A program made the translations under genes and the position numbers. A stretch of DNA of 32,202 nt, taken from NCBI GenBank assembly GCA_017550335.1, contig JAFZPM010000045.1, positions 1-32,202 on the forward strand, written 5' to 3'. This DNA comes from Paludibacteraceae bacterium (GTDB taxonomy: Bacteria; Bacteroidota; Bacteroidia; Bacteroidales; Paludibacteraceae). Below the pieces are notes generated by a model that had not been told where the DNA came from, ran no database searches, and was given only the letters and a program-made list of their open reading frames with translations. Positions within the stretch are counted from its first letter, which is position 1. Every line of letters begins with the position of its first letter. This document shows, piece after piece, positions 8,138 to 15,285 of this stretch.

Positions 8138-8170
8138 AAAGGCGCTTGCGGGGACGTGAGCGCCTTTTTA
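8138..8170 (+). terminator. Intrinsic terminator after ilvE
   Basis: AAAGGCGCT (8138-8146) pairs with AGCGCCTTT (8159-8167), extended by further inner pairs, and is followed by T residues. The next gene starts 17 nt further on. Confidence 0.85.
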
Positions 8171-8186
8171 AATCATAAGCAGAGGA

Positions 8187-8576
8187 ATGGAGCAAGGAAA
8201 AGAAAAAGTTCAGAGCAGACTGCCCATAGGCACCTATGTGATCCTAGGGTTGCTTTTCGCATACGCTTTGTGGGTAAGTACCTCCGCAGGGGGGCTCTCC
8301 CAATTGGTGCTGTTATCAATCGCATTTTCCCACATAGTGACGGTGCTCAAACAGAAAGCGGGATTACTCATATTTGCCGTCGCGGTGGGCATCCTTACGA
8401 TTGTGTTGACAGTCTCCATAATCCGACGTACAATGGTGCTCCATGAGAGTACACTTCTCATTTGGAACTTATTGGATTTAGCGATACAAAGTGTTATGCT
8501 ATTCATCGCCATGATCATAAGGAAGGACGGAGTTACCGCTTTCCGCATGATATGGGGGAAAAAGAAAACCATTTAA
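8187..8576 (+). CDS. Small four-segment membrane protein, unknown
   Basis: This 129-residue protein has four hydrophobic segments at about 14-31, 37-54, 58-78 and 89-111, a charged N-terminus and a basic C-terminal tail (RMIWGKKKTI). No family is recognised. It lies between the ilvE terminator and a second terminator at 8658-8688, so it appears to be a single-gene unit, but I cannot point to a clear promoter in the short gap before it. Read-through from ilvE is possible. It is likely an inner-membrane protein; no catalytic residues or known signature can be seen. Confidence 0.65.
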   Translation: MEQGKEKVQSRLPIGTYVILGLLFAYALWVSTSAGGLSQLVLLSIAFSHIVTVLKQKAGLLIFAVAVGILTIVLTVSIIRRTMVLHESTLLIWNLLDLAIQSVMLFIAMIIRKDGVTAFRMIWGKKKTI

Positions 8577-8657
8577 AGCTGAAATAAAACCTCCCTAAGG
8601 AGTCTGTAGGCTACCCAACAGATAGGCGGCTGACGATAAGGCCATCCACCTAAAACA

Positions 8658-8695
8658 AAAGGCGGAAGCGCAAATCGTTTCCGCCTTTATTATTT
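8658..8695 (+). terminator. Intrinsic terminator after the small membrane protein gene
   Basis: AAAGGCGGAA (8658-8667) pairs with TTCCGCCTTT (8679-8688), with further inner pairs around a CAAAT loop, followed by a T-rich stretch. Confidence 0.85.
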
Positions 8696-8701
8696 TTCAT
8701 A

Positions 8702-8717
8702 TCCTCATTTATAAGGA
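8702..8717. promoter_or_regulatory. Near-palindrome matching the hemE dyads, upstream of the LuxR-type regulator
   Basis: TCCTCATTTATAAGGA has the same 6-4-6 layout as the two perfect dyads before hemE (TCCTCACAAATGAGGA). Only one half-site base breaks the symmetry, and the same ACAC follows. It lies 95 bp before the regulator start. A TATAAATTTA stretch (8765-8774) downstream could hold the -7 box. This suggests autoregulation by the encoded protein, which is an inference. Confidence 0.5.
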
Positions 8718-8811
8718 CACGGGGCAAATCCTTCTCCATAAAAAAGAGACAACGGATCTTTTTGTATAAATTTACACTCTATTTCGACAATGACAAAAAC
8801 TAACCCGACGT

Positions 8812-9393
8812 ATGATCGCACCACGGATTGCCATCGTAGACTACAACATCTTGACTTGCATTGGATTGCAACAATTGCTGAGCGATTTGCTGCCAATGGT
8901 CGAGACCGTGGTATACAACTTCTTGAAAGATTTGGAAGAGGAGAACGATTGTCAATTCACCCACTTCTTTGTCTCATCGCGCATCTACTTCGAGAACGTC
9001 CAATTCTTCCGCGAACGTCAGCGAAGGACGATCGTATTGGTGAATGGAGACCTGCACATCAACGATGTGTACACGCTCAACGTCTGTCAGAGCGAGAAGG
9101 CAATCGTCCTTGCCATCATGGGACTCTACAGCAAGGGGCACGGACATGCGATATCCGAACATATCCCCAAGCAAGGTGGCAACGAGCAACTGCTTTCCAC
9201 CCGAGAAACGGAGGTGGCCGTCCTACTATGCAAGGGTTTCATCAACAAAGAAATCGCCGCACAGCTGGAGCTGGCGGTGACTACCGTCATCACCCACCGG
9301 AAAAACATCATGGAAAAATTACATGCGCGCTCCCTGGCCGACGTGATCGTCTACTGCGTGCTGAACGGGGTCGTCAACGTCGAAGACCTGTAG
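8812..9393 (+). CDS. LuxR/NarL-type transcriptional regulator with degenerate receiver domain
   Basis: This 193-residue protein has a C-terminal LuxR-type helix-turn-helix (about 127-190: LSTRETEVAVLLCKGFINKE, then IAAQLELAVTTVITHRKNIM), complete and well conserved. The N-terminal part starts like a response-regulator receiver (RIAIVDYNILTCIGLQQLL), but the third strand reads HFFVSS where the phospho-acceptor Asp is expected, and the paired acidic residue is also changed (VDYN rather than VDDH). It is therefore probably not controlled by a histidine kinase. It lies directly upstream of the heme operon, and matching palindromes precede both its own gene and hemE. P. gingivalis CdhR, a LuxR-family activator linked to hemin acquisition, is a possible relative, but this was not tested. 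A control role over the hem genes is inferred. Confidence 0.88.
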   Translation: MIAPRIAIVDYNILTCIGLQQLLSDLLPMVETVVYNFLKDLEEENDCQFTHFFVSSRIYFENVQFFRERQRRTIVLVNGDLHINDVYTLNVCQSEKAIVLAIMGLYSKGHGHAISEHIPKQGGNEQLLSTRETEVAVLLCKGFINKEIAAQLELAVTTVITHRKNIMEKLHARSLADVIVYCVLNGVVNVEDL

Positions 9394-9415
9394 AAAACAC
9401 ATTTCCCCTATGCTA

Positions 9416-9454
9416 TCCTCACAAATGAGGACACCCAATCCTCACAAATGAGGA
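9416..9454. promoter_or_regulatory. Two identical palindromes upstream of hemE (probable activator sites)
   Basis: TCCTCACAAATGAGGA occurs at 9416-9431 and again, identically, at 9439-9454. Each is a perfect 6-bp inverted repeat around CAAA, and the two are 23 bp apart centre to centre. They lie just upstream of where the -33 box would be for the hemE promoter. Neither is followed by a T-run, so they are not terminators. A related copy precedes the adjacent regulator gene. Confidence 0.7.
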
Positions 9455-9477
9455 AGGAACATCTCATGCCACAGATG

Positions 9478-9485
9478 TAATTTTG
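9478..9485 (+). promoter_or_regulatory. hemE operon promoter, -7 box without -33 box
   Basis: TAATTTTG matches TAnnTTTG, about 48 bp before the hemE ATG at 9533. No TTTG is present 19-20 bp upstream; that position abuts the second palindrome (ends 9454). An additional short inverted repeat ACATCT (9459-9464)/AGATGT (9473-9478) fills the spacer. A promoter lacking its -33 box with dyads alongside is typical of activator dependence. Confidence 0.55.
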
Positions 9486-9532
9486 TGGCTGAATACTTTT
9501 TATTTATTATCCGAAAACAAAGAGATCCAAGC

Positions 9533-10558
9533 ATGTTCCTAGGTGACGACGAACGGAAAGGTGAGAGAGGCAACCGGCCTTTTGTGTGGTATATGCGCCA
9601 AGCCGGCAGAGTGTTGCCTAATTACATGAAACTAAGGGAAAAGTACTCGTTCGAGGAGTTGATGCACAACCCTAAGTTGGCGGCGGATGTGACCCTATTG
9701 CCGGTCTCCGATTTAGGTGTGGATGCCGCCATCGTCTTCAGCGACATCTTGTCCGTGCCCACCGCCTTGGGGATGGACCTCGAATGGACCGACCATGGAC
9801 CTCGTTTCAAAAGGCCTCTCTGCGAAAAGATGGATCCCCGCGCAATCCTCCGCCCCGACCCCAACAAGCTTTCTCACGTGTACGATGCCTTGGACATCGT
9901 GAAAAAACGGTCGCAGGTGCCCACAATAGGCTTCTGCGGCGCCCCGCTGACCACCTTGTGCTATATGCTACAAGGAATGAGCGGAAGGCAAGAGTTCCCG
10001 GACGCGAGGAGATACTTTTACGAGAGACCCCAAGAGACCCGCTATTGCATAGACCTCCTGACCGAATTCAGCATAGAGCATGCGTTGAGGCAAATCGATC
10101 ATGGTATCGACGCTTTCCAACTGTTCGACACCCATGCGGGGGTGATTCCGCAAACACTATACGAGGAGTTGTTCCTGCCTGCGGTGAAGCGATTCGCCAC
10201 GGCCGTCAGAAAACGCAACATCCCCTTCATCTATTTCCCCAAAGGCATAGGTGCGGGGCTCTCCCTCATGACGTCCGACGTGTGCGACTACGTGAGCGTG
10301 GATTGGCAGACGCCTCTCTCCACGGCTCGGAGGCTGGTGCACCCAGAGGTCGGATTACAAGGGAACATAGACCCATACCTGTTGCTGACCACCCAGGAGA
10401 GAATCGTCGGCGCGATGAAATCCATCTACGTGCCATTCTTCAAAGAACACCGTGGCAGGTGGATCCTCAACTTGGGACATGGCGTATTGGCGAACACGCC
10501 TTTCGATAACCTTCGGTTCCTGACGGAATGGATAAAAGATGAAGACAACTGGAAATGA
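9533..10558 (+). CDS. hemE: Uroporphyrinogen III decarboxylase
   Basis: This cytoplasmic enzyme removes the four acetate carboxyls of uroporphyrinogen III to give coproporphyrinogen III. The 341-residue protein starts MFLGDDERKG, and the family signature RPFVWYMRQAGRVLPNY is near the N-terminus with the substrate-binding arginines (Arg22, Arg26). VFSDIL holds the catalytic Asp, and GHGVLANTP is near the C-terminus. I chose the ATG at 9533 rather than the earlier GTG at 9485, because that GTG overlaps the -7 box and adds residues with no family match. It is the first gene of the hem operon; its stop overlaps the hemCD start by 4 nt (ATGA), which indicates translational coupling. Confidence 0.95.
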   Translation: MFLGDDERKGERGNRPFVWYMRQAGRVLPNYMKLREKYSFEELMHNPKLAADVTLLPVSDLGVDAAIVFSDILSVPTALGMDLEWTDHGPRFKRPLCEKMDPRAILRPDPNKLSHVYDALDIVKKRSQVPTIGFCGAPLTTLCYMLQGMSGRQEFPDARRYFYERPQETRYCIDLLTEFSIEHALRQIDHGIDAFQLFDTHAGVIPQTLYEELFLPAVKRFATAVRKRNIPFIYFPKGIGAGLSLMTSDVCDYVSVDWQTPLSTARRLVHPEVGLQGNIDPYLLLTTQERIVGAMKSIYVPFFKEHRGRWILNLGHGVLANTPFDNLRFLTEWIKDEDNWK

Positions 10559-12087
10559 ATAGCGCAAATTACATGAACAATAATAAGTTGAGAGTAGTAG
10601 CACGATCATCTCGGTTATCTCTTCTGCAGGTGGAAGAGCTCTTCTCTCTTATGGACTACATGGACTACGACCTTGTCGCCCTCGAATCGTACGGAGACAA
10701 GCACAAGGAGCAATCCCTCACGGGAGGCATCCCCGCGGATTTCTTCACCAGGGAACTGGATGCGGCCATATTGGATGGACGAGCCGACGTGGCGATCCAC
10801 TCCGCTAAGGACCTGCCTTTCCCTCTCCCGAAAGGGCTGGAGATCTACGCCCTGACCAGCGCCTTTGACAAAACGGACTCACTGGTCAGCAAGGGCAATT
10901 TGCCATTGAACCAACTGCCTGCGGGGGCAAGGATAGCCACCAGCTCCGCCATGCGTAAAAAAGAGTTGTTGAGGTTGCGGGAAGACCTGCGGGTCGTGGA
11001 TGTGCGCGGCACGATAGAGGAACGGATCGCCCAGCTGGATAGGGGTGACTTCGAGGGTCTGATCGTCGCCTCCTGCGCCCTGCACCGCCTAGGCCTAAGC
11101 GATAGAATCGCGGAGCCTCTCCCTTTCGAGACGCATCCCTTACAAGGACATATCGCCATCGTAGGGAGATGTGGGGACGAAAAAAGCAGACGGCTGTTCG
11201 CATCCGATAAGCTACACTGCGCAGGTAAAGGCTTGACCCATGCCTATTATATCGACGGGGAACAGATCCCCGAGCAGGTGCTCAAGATACAGGAGATGGG
11301 GCTTGATCCACAAACGAACATCCAACTCATCTGCCACTTGGGGAAAGACAATGAGAGGTGTTTTCAATTCAATCTAACGGAACTACAATACACCAAAATA
11401 CTTTCCTCCTCCCCTATTTTAATGCTTGCCGAAGAAAGCTCCAGAGGAAACGGGCACCCAAGAAAAGTGCTCGTCACGGGTACTACAACGCAATGGGCGG
11501 AAGGACGCGGAACCATCACGCACACCCCACTCATCCGAACGGAGGACATCCCTTTCGGCGAATCCTTCCACTTACAGGGCACCCCACCCTATGACTACAT
11601 CCTATTCACCAGCAGGAACGGTGTGAGATACTTCACGGATCAACTGAGCGCATCCGAACGTTCGCTACTGAAAGATGTCCAACTGATCAGCGTCGGTGGA
11701 GCCACCACCCAATCCTTAAACGCATTGGGACTATCACCCGTCTACGAATCAGAGACGACATCGGCGAAAGGCATCATAGCCTATTTCAAACGCAACGGTA
11801 TCACCGGGAAGCGCATCCTCATGCCTCGCTCCGCCATCGGCATCCCAGCCCTCCCGCAGGGATTGAGACAGATGGGCAACGAAGTGACCGATTTGTCTGT
11901 TTACAAGACCGTGACGGACGAGAAGGCCCCCATGGTGGAGGATTTGTCGGTGTACAATGAAATATTATTTTCCTCTCCGTCAGGGGTGAGGGCCTTCGTC
12001 TCCCGCTACGGAAAGCTACCCAGCGATATTCCGCTGACAGGCAAAGGAGAGACAACGATGAAAGAAATATCAGATTCACTATTATAA
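10555..12087 (+). CDS. hemCD: HemC-HemD fusion: hydroxymethylbilane synthase (domain 3 apparently missing) / SUMT-like remnant / uroporphyrinogen III synthase
   Basis: This 510-residue chain has three parts. Residues 11-213 match HemC domains 1 and 2: ARSSRLSLLQ, ELDAAILDGRADVAIHSAKD (Lys85 and Asp86 in place of the catalytic KD), and VRGTIEER with Arg151 and Arg157. The GTSSLRRQ loop is altered to ATSSAMRKK. After GHIAIVGRCGDEKSRRLF the HemC third domain, with its GGCQVPIG cofactor Cys, cannot be found. Residues about 226-295 (YYIDGEQIPEQVLKIQEMG, DPQTNIQLI, FNLTEL) instead resemble the C-terminal lobe of SUMT/CobA. Residues about 304-510 are HemD-like (KVLVTGT, DYILFTSRNGVRYF, EILFSSPSGVRAF). 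HemC polymerises porphobilinogen; HemD closes the ring. Whether the HemC part can hold the dipyrromethane cofactor is in doubt. It overlaps hemE by 4 nt and is followed by hemB after 14 nt. Confidence 0.85.
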   Translation: MNSANYMNNNKLRVVARSSRLSLLQVEELFSLMDYMDYDLVALESYGDKHKEQSLTGGIPADFFTRELDAAILDGRADVAIHSAKDLPFPLPKGLEIYALTSAFDKTDSLVSKGNLPLNQLPAGARIATSSAMRKKELLRLREDLRVVDVRGTIEERIAQLDRGDFEGLIVASCALHRLGLSDRIAEPLPFETHPLQGHIAIVGRCGDEKSRRLFASDKLHCAGKGLTHAYYIDGEQIPEQVLKIQEMGLDPQTNIQLICHLGKDNERCFQFNLTELQYTKILSSSPILMLAEESSRGNGHPRKVLVTGTTTQWAEGRGTITHTPLIRTEDIPFGESFHLQGTPPYDYILFTSRNGVRYFTDQLSASERSLLKDVQLISVGGATTQSLNALGLSPVYESETTSAKGIIAYFKRNGITGKRILMPRSAIGIPALPQGLRQMGNEVTDLSVYKTVTDEKAPMVEDLSVYNEILFSSPSGVRAFVSRYGKLPSDIPLTGKGETTMKEISDSLL

Positions 12088-12101
12088 TTTGTCACATTAT
12101 T

Positions 12102-13067
12102 ATGAAACGATTCAGACCCTTAAGGATTTCACAGATTGTCCGTGACCAACACGCAGATGTTCCATCGATTGGTCCGGAATCATTCATATACCCTTATTTC
12201 GTGATGGATGGATGTGGTGCGAAAGAGGAGATCTCCACCATGGAGGGCGTCTTCCGCTTCTCCATCGACACACTACTCACCGACATAGCAGAGTTACTCT
12301 CCTTCGGGATCAACAAAGTATTACTGTTCGGTGTCATTCCACAAGAAGAGAAAGACGAGCGAGGTTCCGCAGCCTACAAGTCTGACAATATCATCAGCAG
12401 GGCGGTAAAGGCGATCAAGGCGAAGTTCCCGCAGGTGATCGTCTTCACGGACGTCTGTCTATGCGAATATACCTCGCACGGGCATTGCGGACTCCTTTGC
12501 GACTGCGACGTCGACAATGACAGCACGCTACCACTGCTCGCCGAGATGGCCTATCAGCATGCCTTGGCAGGGGCCGATTTCGTGGCGCCTTCCGCCATGA
12601 TGGACGGACAAGTGGAGGCTATCCGCCAACGGTTAGACAAGGAGGGATTGACACGGACAAAGGTCCTGGCATACTCCGCCAAATACGCGTCATCGTATTA
12701 CGGTCCTTTCAGGGACGCAGCGGACAGCGCCCCCTCTTTTGGCGACAGGAAAACCTACCAGATGGATTTCCGCACAAAGGACCAAGGCTTGGAGGAGATC
12801 GCTGCGGATATTGCGGAGGGTGCCGATTGGATCATGGTCAAGCCAGCCCTCGCATACCTGGACATCGTCTGCCGCGCGCATCAGATGTACCCGGAATATC
12901 CGATGGTCACCTATCAGGTATCGGGCGAATACTCCATGCTGAAGAACGGCGCCAAGCAGGGATATTTCGACGAGAAGAAGATATTCTTCGAAAGCCTGGT
13001 CGCCATGAGACGTGCCGGAGCAGATTATATCATATCCTATTACGCGAAAGATTTTTTCAAACAATGA
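12102..13067 (+). CDS. hemB: Delta-aminolevulinic acid dehydratase (porphobilinogen synthase)
   Basis: It condenses two 5-aminolevulinate molecules to porphobilinogen in the cytoplasm. The 321-residue length is standard. The zinc site is the Cys-rich type: DVCLCEYTSHGHCG, with Cys119, Cys121 and Cys129. The two Schiff-base lysines are in AYSAKYASSYYGPFR (Lys194) and MVKPALAYLDI (Lys247). YQVSGEYSML near the C-terminus is also conserved. It lies 14 nt after hemCD and 27 nt before hemA, in the same direction, with no promoter or terminator visible in either gap. Confidence 0.97.
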   Translation: MKRFRPLRISQIVRDQHADVPSIGPESFIYPYFVMDGCGAKEEISTMEGVFRFSIDTLLTDIAELLSFGINKVLLFGVIPQEEKDERGSAAYKSDNIISRAVKAIKAKFPQVIVFTDVCLCEYTSHGHCGLLCDCDVDNDSTLPLLAEMAYQHALAGADFVAPSAMMDGQVEAIRQRLDKEGLTRTKVLAYSAKYASSYYGPFRDAADSAPSFGDRKTYQMDFRTKDQGLEEIAADIAEGADWIMVKPALAYLDIVCRAHQMYPEYPMVTYQVSGEYSMLKNGAKQGYFDEKKIFFESLVAMRRAGADYIISYYAKDFFKQ

Positions 13068-13094
13068 CCGAATGCCAGCTTTAGAGAACGAAAG

Positions 13095-13994
13095 ATGATT
13101 GAGAGTCGAGTAATAAACAACAAAGAGCATAACCTGCAGGAATGCGAGAAACTGATCGCGGACCTTGCCGTCAACAAGAACATCCCGCACGTCCTGTTGG
13201 CCACGTGCAACCGTACGGAGCTGTACTGGGGCGACGGAGAGGTGCCCCTGGAGATGGCCGAGCACCTGTTTCGCGTCGCCTCCGGACTGGAGTCTGCGAT
13301 CGTGGGGGAACGTGCCATCCAAGGGCAAATCAAACTGGCTTATCAGGAGGCGATGGAGCAGTATAACCTATCCGCCGGCCTCAACAAGGTGTTCCAGTAC
13401 GCCATGCACACCGGGAAACGGGTACGGACAGAGACCCGCATCTCCGAAGGCGCAGTCTCCCACAGCCAAGTCGCAGTAGACGTTCTCACCCAACACAATA
13501 TTGATTTTCAGACAAGTAGAATCAAGGTGGTCGGTATAAACAAATTGAACGAGGATATCCTGAAATTCCTCTCCGCCAAGGAGGCGAAGAATGTCGTTGT
13601 GGTCAACCGTCACCAAGAGAAGGCTTTGCCTGTGGCGGGTAATTACGGGTACAAGGCGGTGGCACTCACTTCCCTCAGAACGTTGTTGGAGGAAACGGAT
13701 GTGCTGATCAGTGCCACTTCCGCCCCCCACACCATCTTCTCCAAAGAGGATTTCCCAGCGGGGCGGGAGATATTGGTCGTAGACCTGGCGTTCCCCAGGG
13801 ATGTGGACGAGTCGGTGGGAGAACTGCCCGGCATCTTCCTCTACAACATTGAAGACATCGAAAGGATCGCCAATCAAAACATCAAGTTGCGTCACGAGGA
13901 GATTGGGAAGGCGGATGTCATCATCCACGAAGAGCTTGATAAGTTCATGAAGTGGCAAGACCTATCGCTCAATAAAACCACTCAAACAAAATAG
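13095..13994 (+). CDS. hemA: Glutamyl-tRNA reductase, short form lacking the C-terminal dimerisation domain
   Basis: It reduces glutamyl-tRNA(Glu) to glutamate-1-semialdehyde, the first committed step of the C5 heme route. The catalytic Cys is Cys38 in LLATCNRTELY. HLFRVASGLESAIVGE and the LAFPRDVDESVGELPGIFLYNIEDI segment are recognisable. The protein is only 299 residues against about 420 in E. coli or archaea. The N-terminus lacks part of the usual LGINHKTAP segment, the nucleotide-binding loop reads VVGINKLNED rather than GAGEMG, and the C-terminal dimerisation domain is absent. The in-frame hemB stop at 13065 and the lack of another ATG make 13095 the start. There is no sign of a frameshift in the flanking sequence. 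It is followed by hemL after 6 nt. Confidence 0.88.
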   Translation: MIESRVINNKEHNLQECEKLIADLAVNKNIPHVLLATCNRTELYWGDGEVPLEMAEHLFRVASGLESAIVGERAIQGQIKLAYQEAMEQYNLSAGLNKVFQYAMHTGKRVRTETRISEGAVSHSQVAVDVLTQHNIDFQTSRIKVVGINKLNEDILKFLSAKEAKNVVVVNRHQEKALPVAGNYGYKAVALTSLRTLLEETDVLISATSAPHTIFSKEDFPAGREILVVDLAFPRDVDESVGELPGIFLYNIEDIERIANQNIKLRHEEIGKADVIIHEELDKFMKWQDLSLNKTTQTK

Positions 13995-14000
13995 CAGACC

Positions 14001-15272
14001 ATGGAAAGAGAAAGATCAAAAAAGGCCTTTGAGGAGGCTGTCCAATATATCGCGGGAGGGGTGAACAGCCCTGTCAGAGCGTTGAAGGCGGTGGGTGAAA
14101 CGCCCCTGTTCATCGACCATGCGGTGGATAATAAGATATACGACATCGACGGCAACGCCTATACGGACTATTGCCTGTCATGGGGTGTCTTCCTGTTGGG
14201 TCATGCGCATCCTTCGGTCAACCAAGCCGTGCACGAGGCCGTCGAGCGGGGTTCCAGCTACGGTATCCCCTCCCTGCCGGAGACGGAGTTGGCCAAGCTG
14301 GTGCGGAAATGTTTCCCTTCGATGCAACGAATGCGCTTCGTCAATTCGGGCACGGAGGCCACGATGAGCGCAATCCGCCTGGCAAGGGGATACACCAACC
14401 GGAAATACATCGTCAAGTTCGAGGGGAACTACCACGGGCATGCGGATCATCTGCTCGTCAGCGCGGGATCCGGCGTCGCGCGGCTGGGAAACGCCTCCTC
14501 CGCCGGGGTGCCCCGTGAATTCGTGTCGCAGACATTAGTGGCTCCCTACAACGATACGGAGGCTGTGAAAAAGATATTCGAGGAATATGGGCAAGAGATT
14601 GCCGCCGTCATATTAGAACCTGTGGCCGCCAATATGGGTGTGGTGCTTCCTGACAATAACTTCCTCCCTTTCCTGAGGGAGATCACCTCGGCATACCAAT
14701 CTCTGCTAATATTCGACGAGGTCATTACGGGCTTCCGCCTCTCCTCCGGCGGGGCGCAGAAGTGGTTCGGCATTGAACCGGACTTGACAACCCTGGGGAA
14801 GATCGTCGGGGGTGGATTCCCCGCCGCGGTCTTTGGTGGACGTGCGGAGATCATGGATCTGCTCGCACCGAATGGTCCCGTCTACCAGGCGGGTACCCTC
14901 AGCGGTAATCCTGTCGCCATGAGCGCAGGTATCGCGACGCTCACGCAACTAATGCGGGAGGGCTTTTACGAAGAGCTGAACGGCAGGGTCGACGCGTTCG
15001 ACAAGGAGTTGAGGAAAGTCGCCAAGGAGAAGAACATGGTGCTGAACCGTGTCGGTCCCATGTTCACATTGTTCTTCACCCAAGGCGAGGTGCGGAACTT
15101 CTCGGACGTCAACCGCACGGATCAGCAACGTTTCGCGGCGTTCTTCCGCTATATGCTGTGCCACGGCGTATACGTCTCCCCATCCCAGTTCGAGAGCAAT
15201 TTCATCTCCATAAAACACACGAAGGAGGACTTGGAACGATTCGTCGAACTCGTGTGCGGCTTCAACGATTGA
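14001..15272 (+). CDS. hemL: Glutamate-1-semialdehyde 2,1-aminomutase
   Basis: It converts glutamate-1-semialdehyde to 5-aminolevulinate using pyridoxal/pyridoxamine phosphate. The protein is 423 residues, the family norm. The PLP Lys is Lys267 in LTTLGKIVGGGFP. FDEVITGFR (238-246), NSGTEATMSAIRLAR (115-129) and the N-terminal GGVNSPVRA signature are all present. It starts 6 nt after hemA, whose product it is known to receive directly because the intermediate is unstable. hemN starts 13 nt downstream. Confidence 0.97.
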   Translation: MERERSKKAFEEAVQYIAGGVNSPVRALKAVGETPLFIDHAVDNKIYDIDGNAYTDYCLSWGVFLLGHAHPSVNQAVHEAVERGSSYGIPSLPETELAKLVRKCFPSMQRMRFVNSGTEATMSAIRLARGYTNRKYIVKFEGNYHGHADHLLVSAGSGVARLGNASSAGVPREFVSQTLVAPYNDTEAVKKIFEEYGQEIAAVILEPVAANMGVVLPDNNFLPFLREITSAYQSLLIFDEVITGFRLSSGGAQKWFGIEPDLTTLGKIVGGGFPAAVFGGRAEIMDLLAPNGPVYQAGTLSGNPVAMSAGIATLTQLMREGFYEELNGRVDAFDKELRKVAKEKNMVLNRVGPMFTLFFTQGEVRNFSDVNRTDQQRFAAFFRYMLCHGVYVSPSQFESNFISIKHTKEDLERFVELVCGFND

Positions 15273-15285
15273 TTCCCCATAGACA

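Noticed and set aside
9416..9454. Terminator of the LuxR-type gene
   Set aside because: The two palindromes have short 6-bp arms and no T-run; their identity to each other and likeness to the site at 8702 fit protein-binding sites better.
9485..9532. Earlier GTG start for hemE
   Set aside because: The GTG overlaps the -7 box, and the extra residues have no match to the family.
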